DNA from: Myxococcota bacterium
Lineage (GTDB): Bacteria > Myxococcota_A > Polyangia > HGW-17
Assembly: GCA_018821305.1 (NCBI GenBank)
Contig: JAHJMN010000189.1
Coordinates: forward strand, 1-55,114
Direction: 5' to 3'
Length of the DNA stretch: 55,114 nucleotides
In this document: positions 42,489-51,932 of the stretch, piece after piece
Numbering within the stretch: the stretch's first letter is position 1
Layout: each line of letters starts with the position of its first letter
The notes under the pieces: model-generated
Seen by the model: the letters and a program-made list of their open reading frames with translations, nothing else
Databases searched by the model: none
What the model was told of the DNA's origin: nothing
Translations under genes and position numbers: made by a program

Positions 42489-45400
42489 ATGTTTTTTATA
42501 GTTCTTCATCTAACCATAAGTATCACGGCCCTCCTTCTTGGGATTGCGGTACTGATTCGCAATTCAAAATCGAAGGTTAACAGACTATATTTTATAATAT
42601 CTATTCTTCTTGCAACGCAGGGTTTTGTGGATCTCCATTTTACTGCATCTCCGAGCATTCAATCCGCAGCGTTCTGGTCGAAAATGAGTTTTATATGGCC
42701 TTTCATTTTAGCAGGCTTATTCCATTTTGTACTCCTTTTTACTTCAAACCGGTACTCTTCAAATAAATTTTTAATCCCATTTCTATATATCCCACCTATT
42801 TTTTATACGATATTTTTAGTCTCCGGCAATATGGAAATGAATCAAGTACATACGTCCCACGGGTGGGCTCATGATTATAATAGAAACTCAATACAAGTAA
42901 TTATTACTGGCGTTCTTTCAGCATTTTACAGTCTGATTTCGGTTTTGTATGCCCTTAGATACATTTTTAAAACAAGTGATCGCAGGAGAAAAACCCAGGC
43001 AATTATTGTCTTTGCGGGCACCCTTGTTCCACTTTTGATTGCTATGATTACAACGAGAATGAGTCAAACAGTAGGACTCATTCCCCCTATTCATGCCGCA
43101 GGTTTTTTTGCAGGGTCGATAATAATCGCTATCGGACTTTGGAAATTTGATATTTTCACAGTCAGTTTATCTTCACTACCCGATGATATTCTTGATGGTA
43201 TCCCTGAATCAATTTTTGTAACTGATGAAAAAGGAACAATTCTCCGTTCCAATTTTACAGGCAAACAGTTGACTGAAACTACAGACGAAATGATGGGGAC
43301 AATAAAGTTCCATCACTTGTTTAAAAATTTTGACAGAAAAATTCTGCACTCTCCTGCATCAACCGTAGTTGAACTTAGTCACAATTTAAAAAAATCACCA
43401 GGCTTTATTGAAATTAATATATCAAAACTGATTTCGATTAAGGGCTCAGGACGTGGACGCATCATACTTGTAAAAGATATTTCCGAACGAAAAGCCACTG
43501 AATCCAAGTTTTCTTCCCTTGCAAACAGTGCAATGGAATTTATGCGGTTAAATACAAAAGATGACGTTTTTAACTATATACTGAAAATATTACCCGATTA
43601 TCTTGCAGATTCAATTTTTATTCTTTCTGAGGTGCAGGATGGGCAGGAAAAAGTTACGGTACTTAAAATTGTCGGCCTGGAACATTCAAGATTTATATCC
43701 GCTATTGCTCGCATTGGGCTTGATCCTACTGGTAAAACCTTTGATCTTACACCAAGATTCCGTAAAATCTATTCCAGCCCAAAAATAACAGTTTTCCGTG
43801 AAGGACTTGCTGGGTTTTCTACTTCAAAAAATAATATTTCTCGCAGTTCCCTTAGACTTGCAGGCGAAATGCTAGGAATTACAACCGCATACAACCTTGG
43901 AATATCACATGAAGGAAAAGTATTCGGAGCTCTTACAATTCTTACTTTGAACAACAAAGGTCTGGAAAATCGTGGGTTTATCGAGACTTTTATTTATCAG
44001 GCATCTGTTGCACTTAACAACCTGCAGATGCGATCTGAACTCATAAAAGCAAGAGAAACCGCCGATCTTGCTAATCAATATAAAAGTGCATTTCTTGCCA
44101 ACATGTCTCATGAAATTCGGACACCGATGAATGGAGTCATTGGCATGGTCTCTCTTTTAAAATCCACAGAGACCTCTCCTGAGCAAAATGAGTACCTTGA
44201 AGCTTTAAAGGTCAGTTCCGAAAGTTTGCTTTCTATAATCAATGATATTCTTGATTTCTCTAAAATCGAGGCAGGACGCCTTGAACTCATTTCTGAAAAA
44301 TTTTCAGTAGCCACAATTATTGAGCAGACAAAAGAAATTCTTTCTTTCCGGACCTATGAAAAGAACATTGAATTCATTACTACCTTTTCCAATAATTTAC
44401 CCGATTCAGTTATTGGTGACCCTATCCGGTTAAGGCAGATTCTGCTGAATCTTGCGGGCAACAGTGTAAAATTCACTTCCCGTGGACATGTGAGAATTAA
44501 CTGTTCTGTACTTGCTGATGATTCCGGTGATACTGAGCAGATAAAACTTCTCTTTGAAATAAGTGACACTGGTATAGGCATTCCTGAAGATCGAGTTAAA
44601 TCCATTTTTAATCCATTCACTCAGGCCGATTCTACCACAACGAGAAAGTATGGAGGAACAGGACTTGGGCTTTCAATTTCATGGCGCCTTGTTGAACTTA
44701 TGGGGGGAACCGGAATAAATGTTTCGAGTGTTATGGGAAGCGGTAGTATCTTTAAATTCACCCTTGCTTTCAATAAAGTTGAGGGGTCCAACAGAAAACT
44801 CTATTCTGGACATATAATAATTATTGACACTAATTTTGCCAATATTCTTAACTTGCAAAGCATCCTTGAATATGCCGGTCTCACCGTCAACTCCCTTTCT
44901 GCGTTTCCTACGGATAATCTCAAATCCCTTGAAAACGCAAAAATGATTTTTGTTAATGAGAAAATATTTTTAAGAAATCTTTCTACATTCTCTGGGAATA
45001 AGGAAATAACGTCAAAAGTCTGTCTTTTACCGGACCGAAGTAAGTTTCCCGATGAAATACAGCGACTTAAGAATGTCCGTTTTCTCAAAAAACCATTTAT
45101 CAGTTATACAGTAATGAATCTGTTTCAGGGAATTAAGGACAGTTTTGAGAAAAACCTTAATGATGGCGCACTTATCGCAATTGTACCTTCGTCTATGGTT
45201 GCTTTAGTTGTCGAAGATAATATTGTAAATCAGGCTGTGGCAACAAAAATTCTGGAAAAACTTGGATTGTCATCTGTTATCACATCCAATGGACGTGAGG
45301 CGCTTGATTATCTCTCCAAAAATAAGGTGGATATAGTTTTCATGGATTGCCAGATGCCTGTGATGGATGGCTACGAAGCTACAAAACAAATCAGGGAATT

Positions 45401-45566
45401 GGGAGAGACGAATCCAACCCTGAAAAATCTTCCCATTGTTGCAATGACAGCAAACGCAATGGAGGAAGACCGCAAATACTGCCTTAATGCAGGAATGAAC
45501 GACTACATATCAAAACCTGTGACAGTGGATTCTCTCAGGGAAATAATCTTCGAATATTTACTTTAG
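42489..45566 (+). CDS. Large membrane hybrid sensor histidine kinase
   Basis: A 1025-residue protein. Seven to eight N-terminal membrane helices (about 1-235) precede a PAS-like domain ([20 protein letters not shown]), a GAF-like domain (about 340-510), HisKA ([19 protein letters not shown]), HATPase ([24 protein letters not shown]) and two receiver-like domains. The first (about 770-885) has no acceptor Asp (MIFVNEK); the second is complete ([29 protein letters not shown]). The signal is unknown. The stop overlaps the convergent SIMPL gene by 9 bases. Confidence 0.9.
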   Translation: MFFIVLHLTISITALLLGIAVLIRNSKSKVNRLYFIISILLATQGFVDLHFTASPSIQSAAFWSKMSFIWPFILAGLFHFVLLFTSNRYSSNKFLIPFLYIPPIFYTIFLVSGNMEMNQVHTSHGWAHDYNRNSIQVIITGVLSAFYSLISVLYALRYIFKTSDRRRKTQAIIVFAGTLVPLLIAMITTRMSQTVGLIPPIHAAGFFAGSIIIAIGLWKFDIFTVSLSSLPDDILDGIPESIFVTDEKGTILRSNFTGKQLTETTDEMMGTIKFHHLFKNFDRKILHSPASTVVELSHNLKKSPGFIEINISKLISIKGSGRGRIILVKDISERKATESKFSSLANSAMEFMRLNTKDDVFNYILKILPDYLADSIFILSEVQDGQEKVTVLKIVGLEHSRFISAIARIGLDPTGKTFDLTPRFRKIYSSPKITVFREGLAGFSTSKNNISRSSLRLAGEMLGITTAYNLGISHEGKVFGALTILTLNNKGLENRGFIETFIYQASVALNNLQMRSELIKARETADLANQYKSAFLANMSHEIRTPMNGVIGMVSLLKSTETSPEQNEYLEALKVSSESLLSIINDILDFSKIEAGRLELISEKFSVATIIEQTKEILSFRTYEKNIEFITTFSNNLPDSVIGDPIRLRQILLNLAGNSVKFTSRGHVRINCSVLADDSGDTEQIKLLFEISDTGIGIPEDRVKSIFNPFTQADSTTTRKYGGTGLGLSISWRLVELMGGTGINVSSVMGSGSIFKFTLAFNKVEGSNRKLYSGHIIIIDTNFANILNLQSILEYAGLTVNSLSAFPTDNLKSLENAKMIFVNEKIFLRNLSTFSGNKEITSKVCLLPDRSKFPDEIQRLKNVRFLKKPFISYTVMNLFQGIKDSFEKNLNDGALIAIVPSSMVALVVEDNIVNQAVATKILEKLGLSSVITSNGREALDYLSKNKVDIVFMDCQMPVMDGYEATKQIRELGETNPTLKNLPIVAMTANAMEEDRKYCLNAGMNDYISKPVTVDSLREIIFEYLL

Positions 45567-46319
45567 AAAATACTCAACGTGAACAATTGTTATAATATCC
45601 TTCTCAAGAGAGCTGGTATCATTGTTTCCACCCCAGGATGTGGATGTTGAATTCGCAGGGTTAATATTGATAACGCCCATTATTGCTTTTTTAAGTTTAC
45701 CCAAGGCTGTCGAATCTGTTTTTGCTACTATATTTTCGGCCCGGATTCTTGCATCTGCCGAAGCCTCAGCAAGCATTGCTATCTTTAATTCTCCAATTTT
45801 TGTATAATAATATCTTGGACTTGATGATTGAATTGTAATTCCCTGCTCTAAAAGAGACGTAATTTCACGAGAAATCTTTTCTATTTGGGAAACTTCTTTT
45901 GAAACCACGCTTATAGACTGTGTTATAATATAGCCTTTAAAGACGTTCTTTTCTGTTTGAACATCTCCTGTGGTTTGTTTTTCAACGGCGAACTTCTCTT
46001 CAACGGAAATTGAAGAAACTGAAATCTCCTCCGGCTTTACTTTTCTATCTTTAAGCCATTTTTGTGCTTTATCTATTCCGTTTGCCAGTTCACGATAAGC
46101 GGCAGTTCGATCCATATTTTTAGAAACGATAGTTGCCTCCCATCCAATTAAATCGGAAACTATGCGTTTTTTTGCAGAACCTGTAACTTTTATTGTTCGC
46201 TCCCTTGGGCGCATTTTTACGGTTTTCCATGAGGATGAGGCAATCCAGGTGGAAAAAACTACTGCTACCCCAATTATTGCATAGTTTGCCACGGACATAA
46301 TATTCTTCAGTTTTTGCAT
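45558..46319 (-). CDS. SIMPL (DUF541) domain protein
   Basis: A 253-residue protein with one N-terminal membrane helix (about 12-30), then the SIMPL domain typical of periplasmic DUF541 proteins: [37 protein letters not shown] and [18 protein letters not shown]. The role of the family is poorly defined. It follows the Ser/Thr kinase gene by 12 bases. Confidence 0.85.
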   Translation of the reverse strand: MQKLKNIMSVANYAIIGVAVVFSTWIASSSWKTVKMRPRERTIKVTGSAKKRIVSDLIGWEATIVSKNMDRTAAYRELANGIDKAQKWLKDRKVKPEEISVSSISVEEKFAVEKQTTGDVQTEKNVFKGYIITQSISVVSKEVSQIEKISREITSLLEQGITIQSSSPRYYYTKIGELKIAMLAEASADARIRAENIVAKTDSTALGKLKKAIMGVININPANSTSTSWGGNNDTSSLEKDIITIVHVEYFLK

Positions 46320-46331
46320 TTCAACTCCCTG

Positions 46332-48080
46332 TCACTGTTGAGTGGGATCAATAATGTGTTTGTGAAAGGCTTTCTTTGGCAGTTTTATTTTATGTCTGGA
46401 AACCTTCCTGTAATATTTAACTTTGACCTCAAATTCTGATCCTGGCTCAATATCTTTCAGCAATACCGGAAGATTCATGTATTTATTCCTCTTGGCGGAA
46501 TTTTTACCATCTATAATCTGAATTTGGGTACCTGGGTGGTACGTTGCAATTTCAAGTTCCATTTTAAAAGGCCTTAGCATTGGATTGAGTGGAGACTTGA
46601 CATTGTCCTCGGCAAAAATCTTCTTCTTCCAGGGGAAAAACCCCTTTTTTTCTATAATTATTTCGTGATCTTTTTTATCCAGTGGCAGTTCAACGGTAAG
46701 TGGTGCTGAACCAGCTTTTTTACCATCGACAGTAATTATTGATCCTTCTGGTCCTTGAATCTCTATCCGGTTTAATCTGGGACTTTGTTTATTATCTGAC
46801 GGCGATTTCAAAACAATGACAAGGGCTACAACTACACTTGCAATACCTACAAAAGCCACAGAAAATATTTTAAAAAAATTGGAAAGCCTTTTTTTTGCCC
46901 TTATGCGGTAGAATTCCGTTGGTGTTCTATATTCATTGTATGGAACACTGACAACACTTCCACCTCCAGATATGAGCCCAGTATTATTATCACTGAGACT
47001 TCTTACTCCCATATTTTCCTTGAGTATAATTGTCTGTTCAACTACTTCATTGTCCCAATTCTGGACTTCATTTACCGAAGGTAGTTTCCTGAGACTATTA
47101 TCCTGCAGTATCATAGTAATATCTTCATGGATTTCCTCTGCTGGTGACGTAAGTTCAATCTTAGTTACACCATAATAATAATCCATGAAATCAATTAGTT
47201 CATTTCTACCACCATGCAAAGATGGAATCGAAATAGGAAGCTTTGTAAGTTCATCAAGCATCTGCCTGCTGGATTCAAAACGCAATTCAGGCTTATACGC
47301 CATTGATTTTAATATTATATTTACAAACTCAACGGGGTAAGATTTAGGTACAGGAGGCATAATCCCAGTATTATTTTTGATGGCTTCTACAATTTCCATT
47401 TCCGTTGCCCCGGAATATCTGTGAGTTTTTGTCATCAATTCCAATATTACGGTGCCAAGACTGTAGAGATCACTTCGACCATCAATTTTTCCACTATTTA
47501 CCTGTTCAGGGCTAAGATACGGAATTTTCCCGGTAAGATTGCTTCTCACAGTGACGTCAATGGCATTGCGGGTAAGACCAAAATCAAGCAACTTTACATC
47601 ACCCGACATGCTGCACATGACATTATTCGGACTGAGATCTCTATGAACTAGGTTAAATCTATTTCCTGTCTGATCCTTCAGTTCATGAAGATGTATAAGT
47701 GCCCTCAAGAGTTGCTCTGTCAGATAGTAAAGTAAATTTGGGCGCAGGTTCTCTTTCAGGTCTTTTAGAAGGTTAAAAATATTTTTCAGGTCATATCCTT
47801 CAATATATTCAAGCACCATAAAAGGCTCACCATTTTCATCAAGGCCAGCGTCAAAAACCTGTACAATATTAGCATGGTTAAGTGCAGCCAGAAGGCGAGC
47901 TTCCTTAAGAATCATTCCTTTAAAAAAGTCATTCCCCGTGAAATCAGGAAGTATTTTTTTTATTACAACATTGCGATTTAAAATACCACCTGCATCCGTT
48001 TCTTTTGCAAGATATAGTTCAGAAATACCGCCAACTGCAAATCGCTTTATAATATTGTATTTACTTGCCTGACCGCTCAA
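46332..48080 (-). CDS. Transmembrane Ser/Thr protein kinase with PEGA-like domain
   Basis: A 582-residue Hanks-type kinase. P-loop FAVGGISELYLA, VIKK Lys, HRDLSPNNV, DFG in LLDFGLTR and PYLSPEQV show a complete catalytic domain (about 8-275). A membrane helix follows (about 400-425, ISVAFVGIASVVVALVIVL), then a PEGA-like domain (GSIITVDGKKAGSAPLTVEL). The start is TTG, with GGAG 7 bases upstream. PEGA domains are thought to bind surface polymers; its targets are unknown. Confidence 0.9.
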   Translation of the reverse strand: MSGQASKYNIIKRFAVGGISELYLAKETDAGGILNRNVVIKKILPDFTGNDFFKGMILKEARLLAALNHANIVQVFDAGLDENGEPFMVLEYIEGYDLKNIFNLLKDLKENLRPNLLYYLTEQLLRALIHLHELKDQTGNRFNLVHRDLSPNNVMCSMSGDVKLLDFGLTRNAIDVTVRSNLTGKIPYLSPEQVNSGKIDGRSDLYSLGTVILELMTKTHRYSGATEMEIVEAIKNNTGIMPPVPKSYPVEFVNIILKSMAYKPELRFESSRQMLDELTKLPISIPSLHGGRNELIDFMDYYYGVTKIELTSPAEEIHEDITMILQDNSLRKLPSVNEVQNWDNEVVEQTIILKENMGVRSLSDNNTGLISGGGSVVSVPYNEYRTPTEFYRIRAKKRLSNFFKIFSVAFVGIASVVVALVIVLKSPSDNKQSPRLNRIEIQGPEGSIITVDGKKAGSAPLTVELPLDKKDHEIIIEKKGFFPWKKKIFAEDNVKSPLNPMLRPFKMELEIATYHPGTQIQIIDGKNSAKRNKYMNLPVLLKDIEPGSEFEVKVKYYRKVSRHKIKLPKKAFHKHIIDPTQQ

Positions 48081-48152
48081 AAAGGAACTCCATCAAATTC
48101 ACGTGGTTTATCCAGTAAAGTCTCTAATACGAATTTATGGAGGCAAACCACA

Positions 48153-49178
48153 TTGAAATATAAAAATAATCGTACTAGACTCAAATCAAGTTCAGGTGAG
48201 AATAACACAATGAAGTATATTTCTTCAATTGATAAACTACTTAAAACTTGCACCAAAAATGGGATTTTTCCCGATTATGGCTATAGTATTTTCAAATTGG
48301 ACAATATTATTGAAGGCGGAAATATTAAGATTTTTTTTGATATCGCCAGTGTAACGAAGCCGATTGCTTCTCTGTGCCTTTTACATCTGGTAACAAATCC
48401 AGATGCTCCAATTTCTGAAATTGATGAAAGATTTGTGCCACCTTTAGGTAATAAGTCGTTGTCATCTATTCTCAGACACGAGGCTGGTTTCGTCCCCTGG
48501 ATTGATTTTTTTAAATATGTTAAAAAACCACTGGATATTATTGATTTTTTAAATACTTCAGAACTAATATACGATGTTAATTTGGAAAATAATTATTCGG
48601 ATATTGGGTATATTATTGCAGGAATTCTTTTAGACAGGCTTACTGGGAATTGGCATGATTGGCTTAACAAGGTCCTGCTTAAACTATATATTCCTGAATC
48701 TCAATATATTTTCTACACGGCAAACGATGGTATTTCCCACGCAAAAAATGGCTATGAAAATAGAATAAACGACGACAATGCTTTTTTCTTTGGCAAATTG
48801 TGTGCTCATGCAGGACTGTATTCAAATATCTCTCTTATGTCAGAGTTCTTGATTTCATTGATTTCAAATTATACTGCAGGAAATCACCGAAAAATATATG
48901 ATTACTATTTCAAAAAATCTTCTGATACGGCGCGATTTACTTGTGGGCTGGACACACCATCAATCAATGGTTATACATCCGCCCCATTGTGGCCAATTGA
49001 AAATACCTTCGGTCATCTTGGCTTTTCAGGAACAGCGTTCTGGTTTAACACTCAATTACAAGGAGGAGCAATTCTATTCACCAACAGATGTGCTAACGGA
49101 ACATATTGGAAAATGGATGAGATGAAAAAAGTAAGAAGCGAATTTTTTCGCAATGCTTATTTACAACTAGTTAGTTAA
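48153..49178 (+). CDS. Beta-lactamase-family serine hydrolase
   Basis: A 341-residue protein with class C/EstB-like motifs: Ser-x-x-Lys in IASVTKPIAS, YSD for the Tyr-x-Asn motif (NYSDIGYIIAG), and GHLGFSGT in place of the His-x-Gly motif. It lacks a signal peptide, so it is probably a cytoplasmic esterase or peptidase rather than a resistance enzyme. The start is a TTG behind GGAGG; an ATG at 48210 is an alternative. It is divergent from the Ser/Thr kinase with 72 bases between them. Its stop is in a repeat. Confidence 0.75.
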   Translation: MKYKNNRTRLKSSSGENNTMKYISSIDKLLKTCTKNGIFPDYGYSIFKLDNIIEGGNIKIFFDIASVTKPIASLCLLHLVTNPDAPISEIDERFVPPLGNKSLSSILRHEAGFVPWIDFFKYVKKPLDIIDFLNTSELIYDVNLENNYSDIGYIIAGILLDRLTGNWHDWLNKVLLKLYIPESQYIFYTANDGISHAKNGYENRINDDNAFFFGKLCAHAGLYSNISLMSEFLISLISNYTAGNHRKIYDYYFKKSSDTARFTCGLDTPSINGYTSAPLWPIENTFGHLGFSGTAFWFNTQLQGGAILFTNRCANGTYWKMDEMKKVRSEFFRNAYLQLVS

Positions 49179-49390
49179 TGTCCTGTAATACGATCTTTTC
49201 AAGTTTACGCCGATTTCAGGCACAGGACATTAAGAATGAAGACCTTGAAATTATTATAGTGTTCTGAATAGCATGTTTTCGTAAACATTCTCAATTTTGA
49301 TAAAAATTGAATTTCATTAAAAATTCTATCCGGCCACTATTAATATTTTCAAAACCTTGTGGTTACTGTCCTGTTATACGATCATTTCAA
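49172..49390. repeat. Structured intergenic repeats, two opposed copies
   Basis: TTAATGTCCTGT (49175-49186) pairs perfectly over 12 bases with ACAGGACATTAA (49222-49233); copy 4b has C-G where this has A-T. From about 49300 to 49375 the shared core appears on the minus strand (GGACAGTAACCACAAGG, then TAGTGGCCGGATAGAATTTT). The plus-strand hydrolase gene ends inside it. Confidence 0.75.
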
Positions 49391-49411
49391 ATTTTTTTAA
49401 AGAGGACGAGC

Positions 49412-49879
49412 TTACATTCCAGCGATGATTTTCCAGACACCTTCGTGTTTTTTAAGATCAATTTTCCAGTAATCAGATTTTTTCTTCCACTGTTCTTCAG
49501 TTCCGACCTTAATAAGATAGGATGCATCTATAAATATCTCAACACTTGCAGTCTCAGTATCCTTCCAGTTTATTTTCCGGTATTGCATTTCAAAACGAAT
49601 ATTGCGTGTCAATTTGAAACGTTTTGGCAGAGCCTCTTTTAATCCCTTGTAATCATAGGGAATATCTTCCGTTGTTACAGCAGGCTGGTAATAATCAGGA
49701 TGAGCCATAGCAATTAACCCTGAAGCATCCATTTTCATTAAAGTCTTCCTGTATTTCTCTACAACTTCAATAAGTTCTCTATTCTGCTTATTATCAGGAA
49801 TTTTAGTACCACGAATAAATTTAGGATCGCTACAGGACACTGCAAGAACTGCGACTATTGATAATATTAATATTTTCAC
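49412..49879 (-). CDS. Small predicted lipoprotein, SnoaL/NTF2-like possible
   Basis: A 155-residue exported protein starting GTG-AAA-ATA, 5 bases after AAGGAGC. The N-terminus ends VLAVSC (Cys about 15). The body (ELIEVVEKYRKTLMKMDASG ... WKIDLKKHEGVWKIIAG) resembles small NTF2-like domains that bind ligands, which is an inference from pattern. It follows prmA by 11 bases and ends the minus-strand run. Confidence 0.55.
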   Translation of the reverse strand: MKILILSIVAVLAVSCSDPKFIRGTKIPDNKQNRELIEVVEKYRKTLMKMDASGLIAMAHPDYYQPAVTTEDIPYDYKGLKEALPKRFKLTRNIRFEMQYRKINWKDTETASVEIFIDASYLIKVGTEEQWKKKSDYWKIDLKKHEGVWKIIAGM

Positions 49880-49890
49880 AGAAAGCTCCT

Positions 49891-50739
49891 TTATTGTTTT
49901 TGATATCTGAAGAGAACCCACTCATTTTTTTCTCTTTTGAGTATCGGTTCAATTCCCCATGCATTTTTCACAAACTCCGCCTGCTCTTCAATAATTCCCG
50001 ATAGAATAATAATTCCACCAGGAATAAGAGCATTCATTAGAGTTTCACGAAGTCCAACTAAAACTGCAGGATTTATATTAGCTAAAATAAGGTCAAACTT
50101 GCTGTCCGTTGGTAAATCTGTTGACGCCCAAACGGATACTCCGTTTATTTGTGAATTTTCAAGAGCAACTGGAATAACATCAGGATCGTTGTCAATGCCC
50201 GTAACTTTTGCATCAGGCCATAATTTAGCACTACCAATAGCAAGGATCCCGCTTCCGCACCCCATGTCAAGTACTGCGTTGTAACTTCCGCCTTCTTGTT
50301 TAAGCATATCAATCTCTTCAAGACAAAGCTGAGTCGTTTCATGGTGGCCGGTACCAAATGCCATAGAGGGATCTATCAGGATCTGAATTTCATCACTTGA
50401 AACCACGGGGGGTGAAAAACTGCTCATTACCCGAAAACGACCGGCAGAGACATCATAGTAGTTTTCCCTCCATTTTGTGGACCAATCTTCGGGAACATAA
50501 TCGGTAACCTTAACATTATATGCATGTTCAGGAATCAGATTTTTCAGCCACAAATCAAGTTCAAATAAAAACTGTTCGAGTTCCCCTTCGGCAACCCAGG
50601 TACATACACCTTCTGAGGCTCCAAGGGTAGTTGAATCAGTTACTTGGGATCCAATGGCGCCAATGGTAACTGCATAACCTGCAATTTCATCAAAGTAGTC
50701 ACTTCTGCATTCAATATGGACAGTCTTATATTCAGTCAT
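49891..50739 (-). CDS. prmA: Ribosomal protein L11 methyltransferase
   Basis: A 282-residue SAM methyltransferase. The N-terminal recognition domain (HIECRSDYFDEIAGYAVT) and a linker precede AFGTGHHETTQLCLE, the glycine motif LDMGCGSGILAIG, the acidic GIDNDPD and DLILANINPAVL, all standard for PrmA. It trimethylates Lys and the N-terminus of ribosomal protein L11. The ATG at 50739 overlaps the carbamoyltransferase stop (ATGA), supporting this start over an upstream one. Confidence 0.9.
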   Translation of the reverse strand: MTEYKTVHIECRSDYFDEIAGYAVTIGAIGSQVTDSTTLGASEGVCTWVAEGELEQFLFELDLWLKNLIPEHAYNVKVTDYVPEDWSTKWRENYYDVSAGRFRVMSSFSPPVVSSDEIQILIDPSMAFGTGHHETTQLCLEEIDMLKQEGGSYNAVLDMGCGSGILAIGSAKLWPDAKVTGIDNDPDVIPVALENSQINGVSVWASTDLPTDSKFDLILANINPAVLVGLRETLMNALIPGGIIILSGIIEEQAEFVKNAWGIEPILKREKNEWVLFRYQKQ

Positions 50740-51932
50740 CAGCGCCTTCGCATACAATCTTTTGTGGAAATACGTTTAAGTTGACCAATAATATCAGGAA
50801 TGCGTGTCATCATTGCCATAGCTGAAATGACAAACGGTTTGTAAGAAGCTTCGGAATAAGTACGAAGTCTGTACTTTTCAAATACTTCCCCTGTAACTTC
50901 CCCTTCTTTACATGAAACACCACTGATATCAGCAGGCAGACAGTGCATATAAAGGCCTTCACCGTTTTTCGTAAGTTTCATGAGATCTGCATTGGCTTCC
51001 CAATTTTTAAACTTAGCATTATTTGCAAGAGCCTGTTTTTCAAGTTCTTTAAGGCCCGCCATATCAGAAGCCCGGAGAAGTTCTGTGCGCTGCTGCATAA
51101 CAGTCATCGGAGCCCAGGATTTGGGATAAACTATGTCAGCATCTTTGAAAGCCTCTTCCATACTATGAGCAACAGAGAAACTTCCGCCACTGGCCTGTGC
51201 CTGATTACCTGCATTTGTAACGATTTCAGGTACAAGATCATATCCTTCAGGGTGAGCAAGCACTACTTCCATCCCATAGCGAGTCATTAGTGAAATAATA
51301 CCCTGAGCAACACTGAGTGGCTTACCATAACTTGGAGAATAGGCCCATGTCATGGCAATTTTCTTACCACGAAGATTCTCGGTTCCACCAAAAGTAGTGA
51401 CCAGATGAGACAAATCAGAAAGACTTTGTGTTGGATGATCAAGATCGCACTGGAGATTAATAATTCCAGGACGCTGATGAAGAACTCCGGCTTCAAAACT
51501 TTCATCCAGAGAACGTCCGACCTCCTCCATGTACGAATGACCGTATCCAAGATACATGTCATCTCGAATTCCTATAAGTTCAGTAAGGAAGGAGATCATC
51601 GCCGCGGTTTCTCTGACTGTTTCGCCATGGGCTATCTGACTCTTGGTTTCATCCATATCACTTACTTGAAGGCCAAGTAATTCTGAGGCACTTGCATAGG
51701 AGAAACGCGTCCGGGTGCTGTTATCGCGGAAAATCGAAACCGCAAGCCCGGAATTAAAAGTCCTGATGTCATGACCGTTACGGTGAAGCTCCCGAAGAGC
51801 ACGGGCCAACTCCATCGTGGCATTAACCAGTTCGAAATCATATTCCCAGGTAAGGAGAAAATCCTTATTGTAAAGTTTGCCCTGAGCTTTTTCCAATAAA
51901 CCATAAAGTGAATTTAAATCGAGGCTTCTCAT
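50739..51932 (-). CDS. ygeW: Knotted carbamoyltransferase of the YgeW type
   Basis: A 397-residue member of the aspartate/ornithine carbamoyltransferase superfamily. The carbamoyl-phosphate loop reads NSTRTRFSYASA, with DLDHPTQSLSDL (His-Pro-Thr-Gln) and HCLPADISGVS. Start MRSLDLNSLYG and the long LQVSDMDETKSQIAHGE match YgeW, whose substrate is not firmly known. E. coli ygeW lies among purine-degradation genes; here it follows an imidazolonepropionase-like gene by zero bases (AGGAG, TAA, ATG) and overlaps prmA, so it is translated as part of an operon. Confidence 0.88.
   Translation of the reverse strand: MRSLDLNSLYGLLEKAQGKLYNKDFLLTWEYDFELVNATMELARALRELHRNGHDIRTFNSGLAVSIFRDNSTRTRFSYASASELLGLQVSDMDETKSQIAHGETVRETAAMISFLTELIGIRDDMYLGYGHSYMEEVGRSLDESFEAGVLHQRPGIINLQCDLDHPTQSLSDLSHLVTTFGGTENLRGKKIAMTWAYSPSYGKPLSVAQGIISLMTRYGMEVVLAHPEGYDLVPEIVTNAGNQAQASGGSFSVAHSMEEAFKDADIVYPKSWAPMTVMQQRTELLRASDMAGLKELEKQALANNAKFKNWEANADLMKLTKNGEGLYMHCLPADISGVSCKEGEVTGEVFEKYRLRTYSEASYKPFVISAMAMMTRIPDIIGQLKRISTKDCMRRR

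Noticed and set aside
49307-49642. Plus-strand frame of 111 codons with FIKNSIRPLLIFSKPCG
   Set aside because: It is the same repeat read through, then antisense to the lipoprotein gene; no ribosome binding site.
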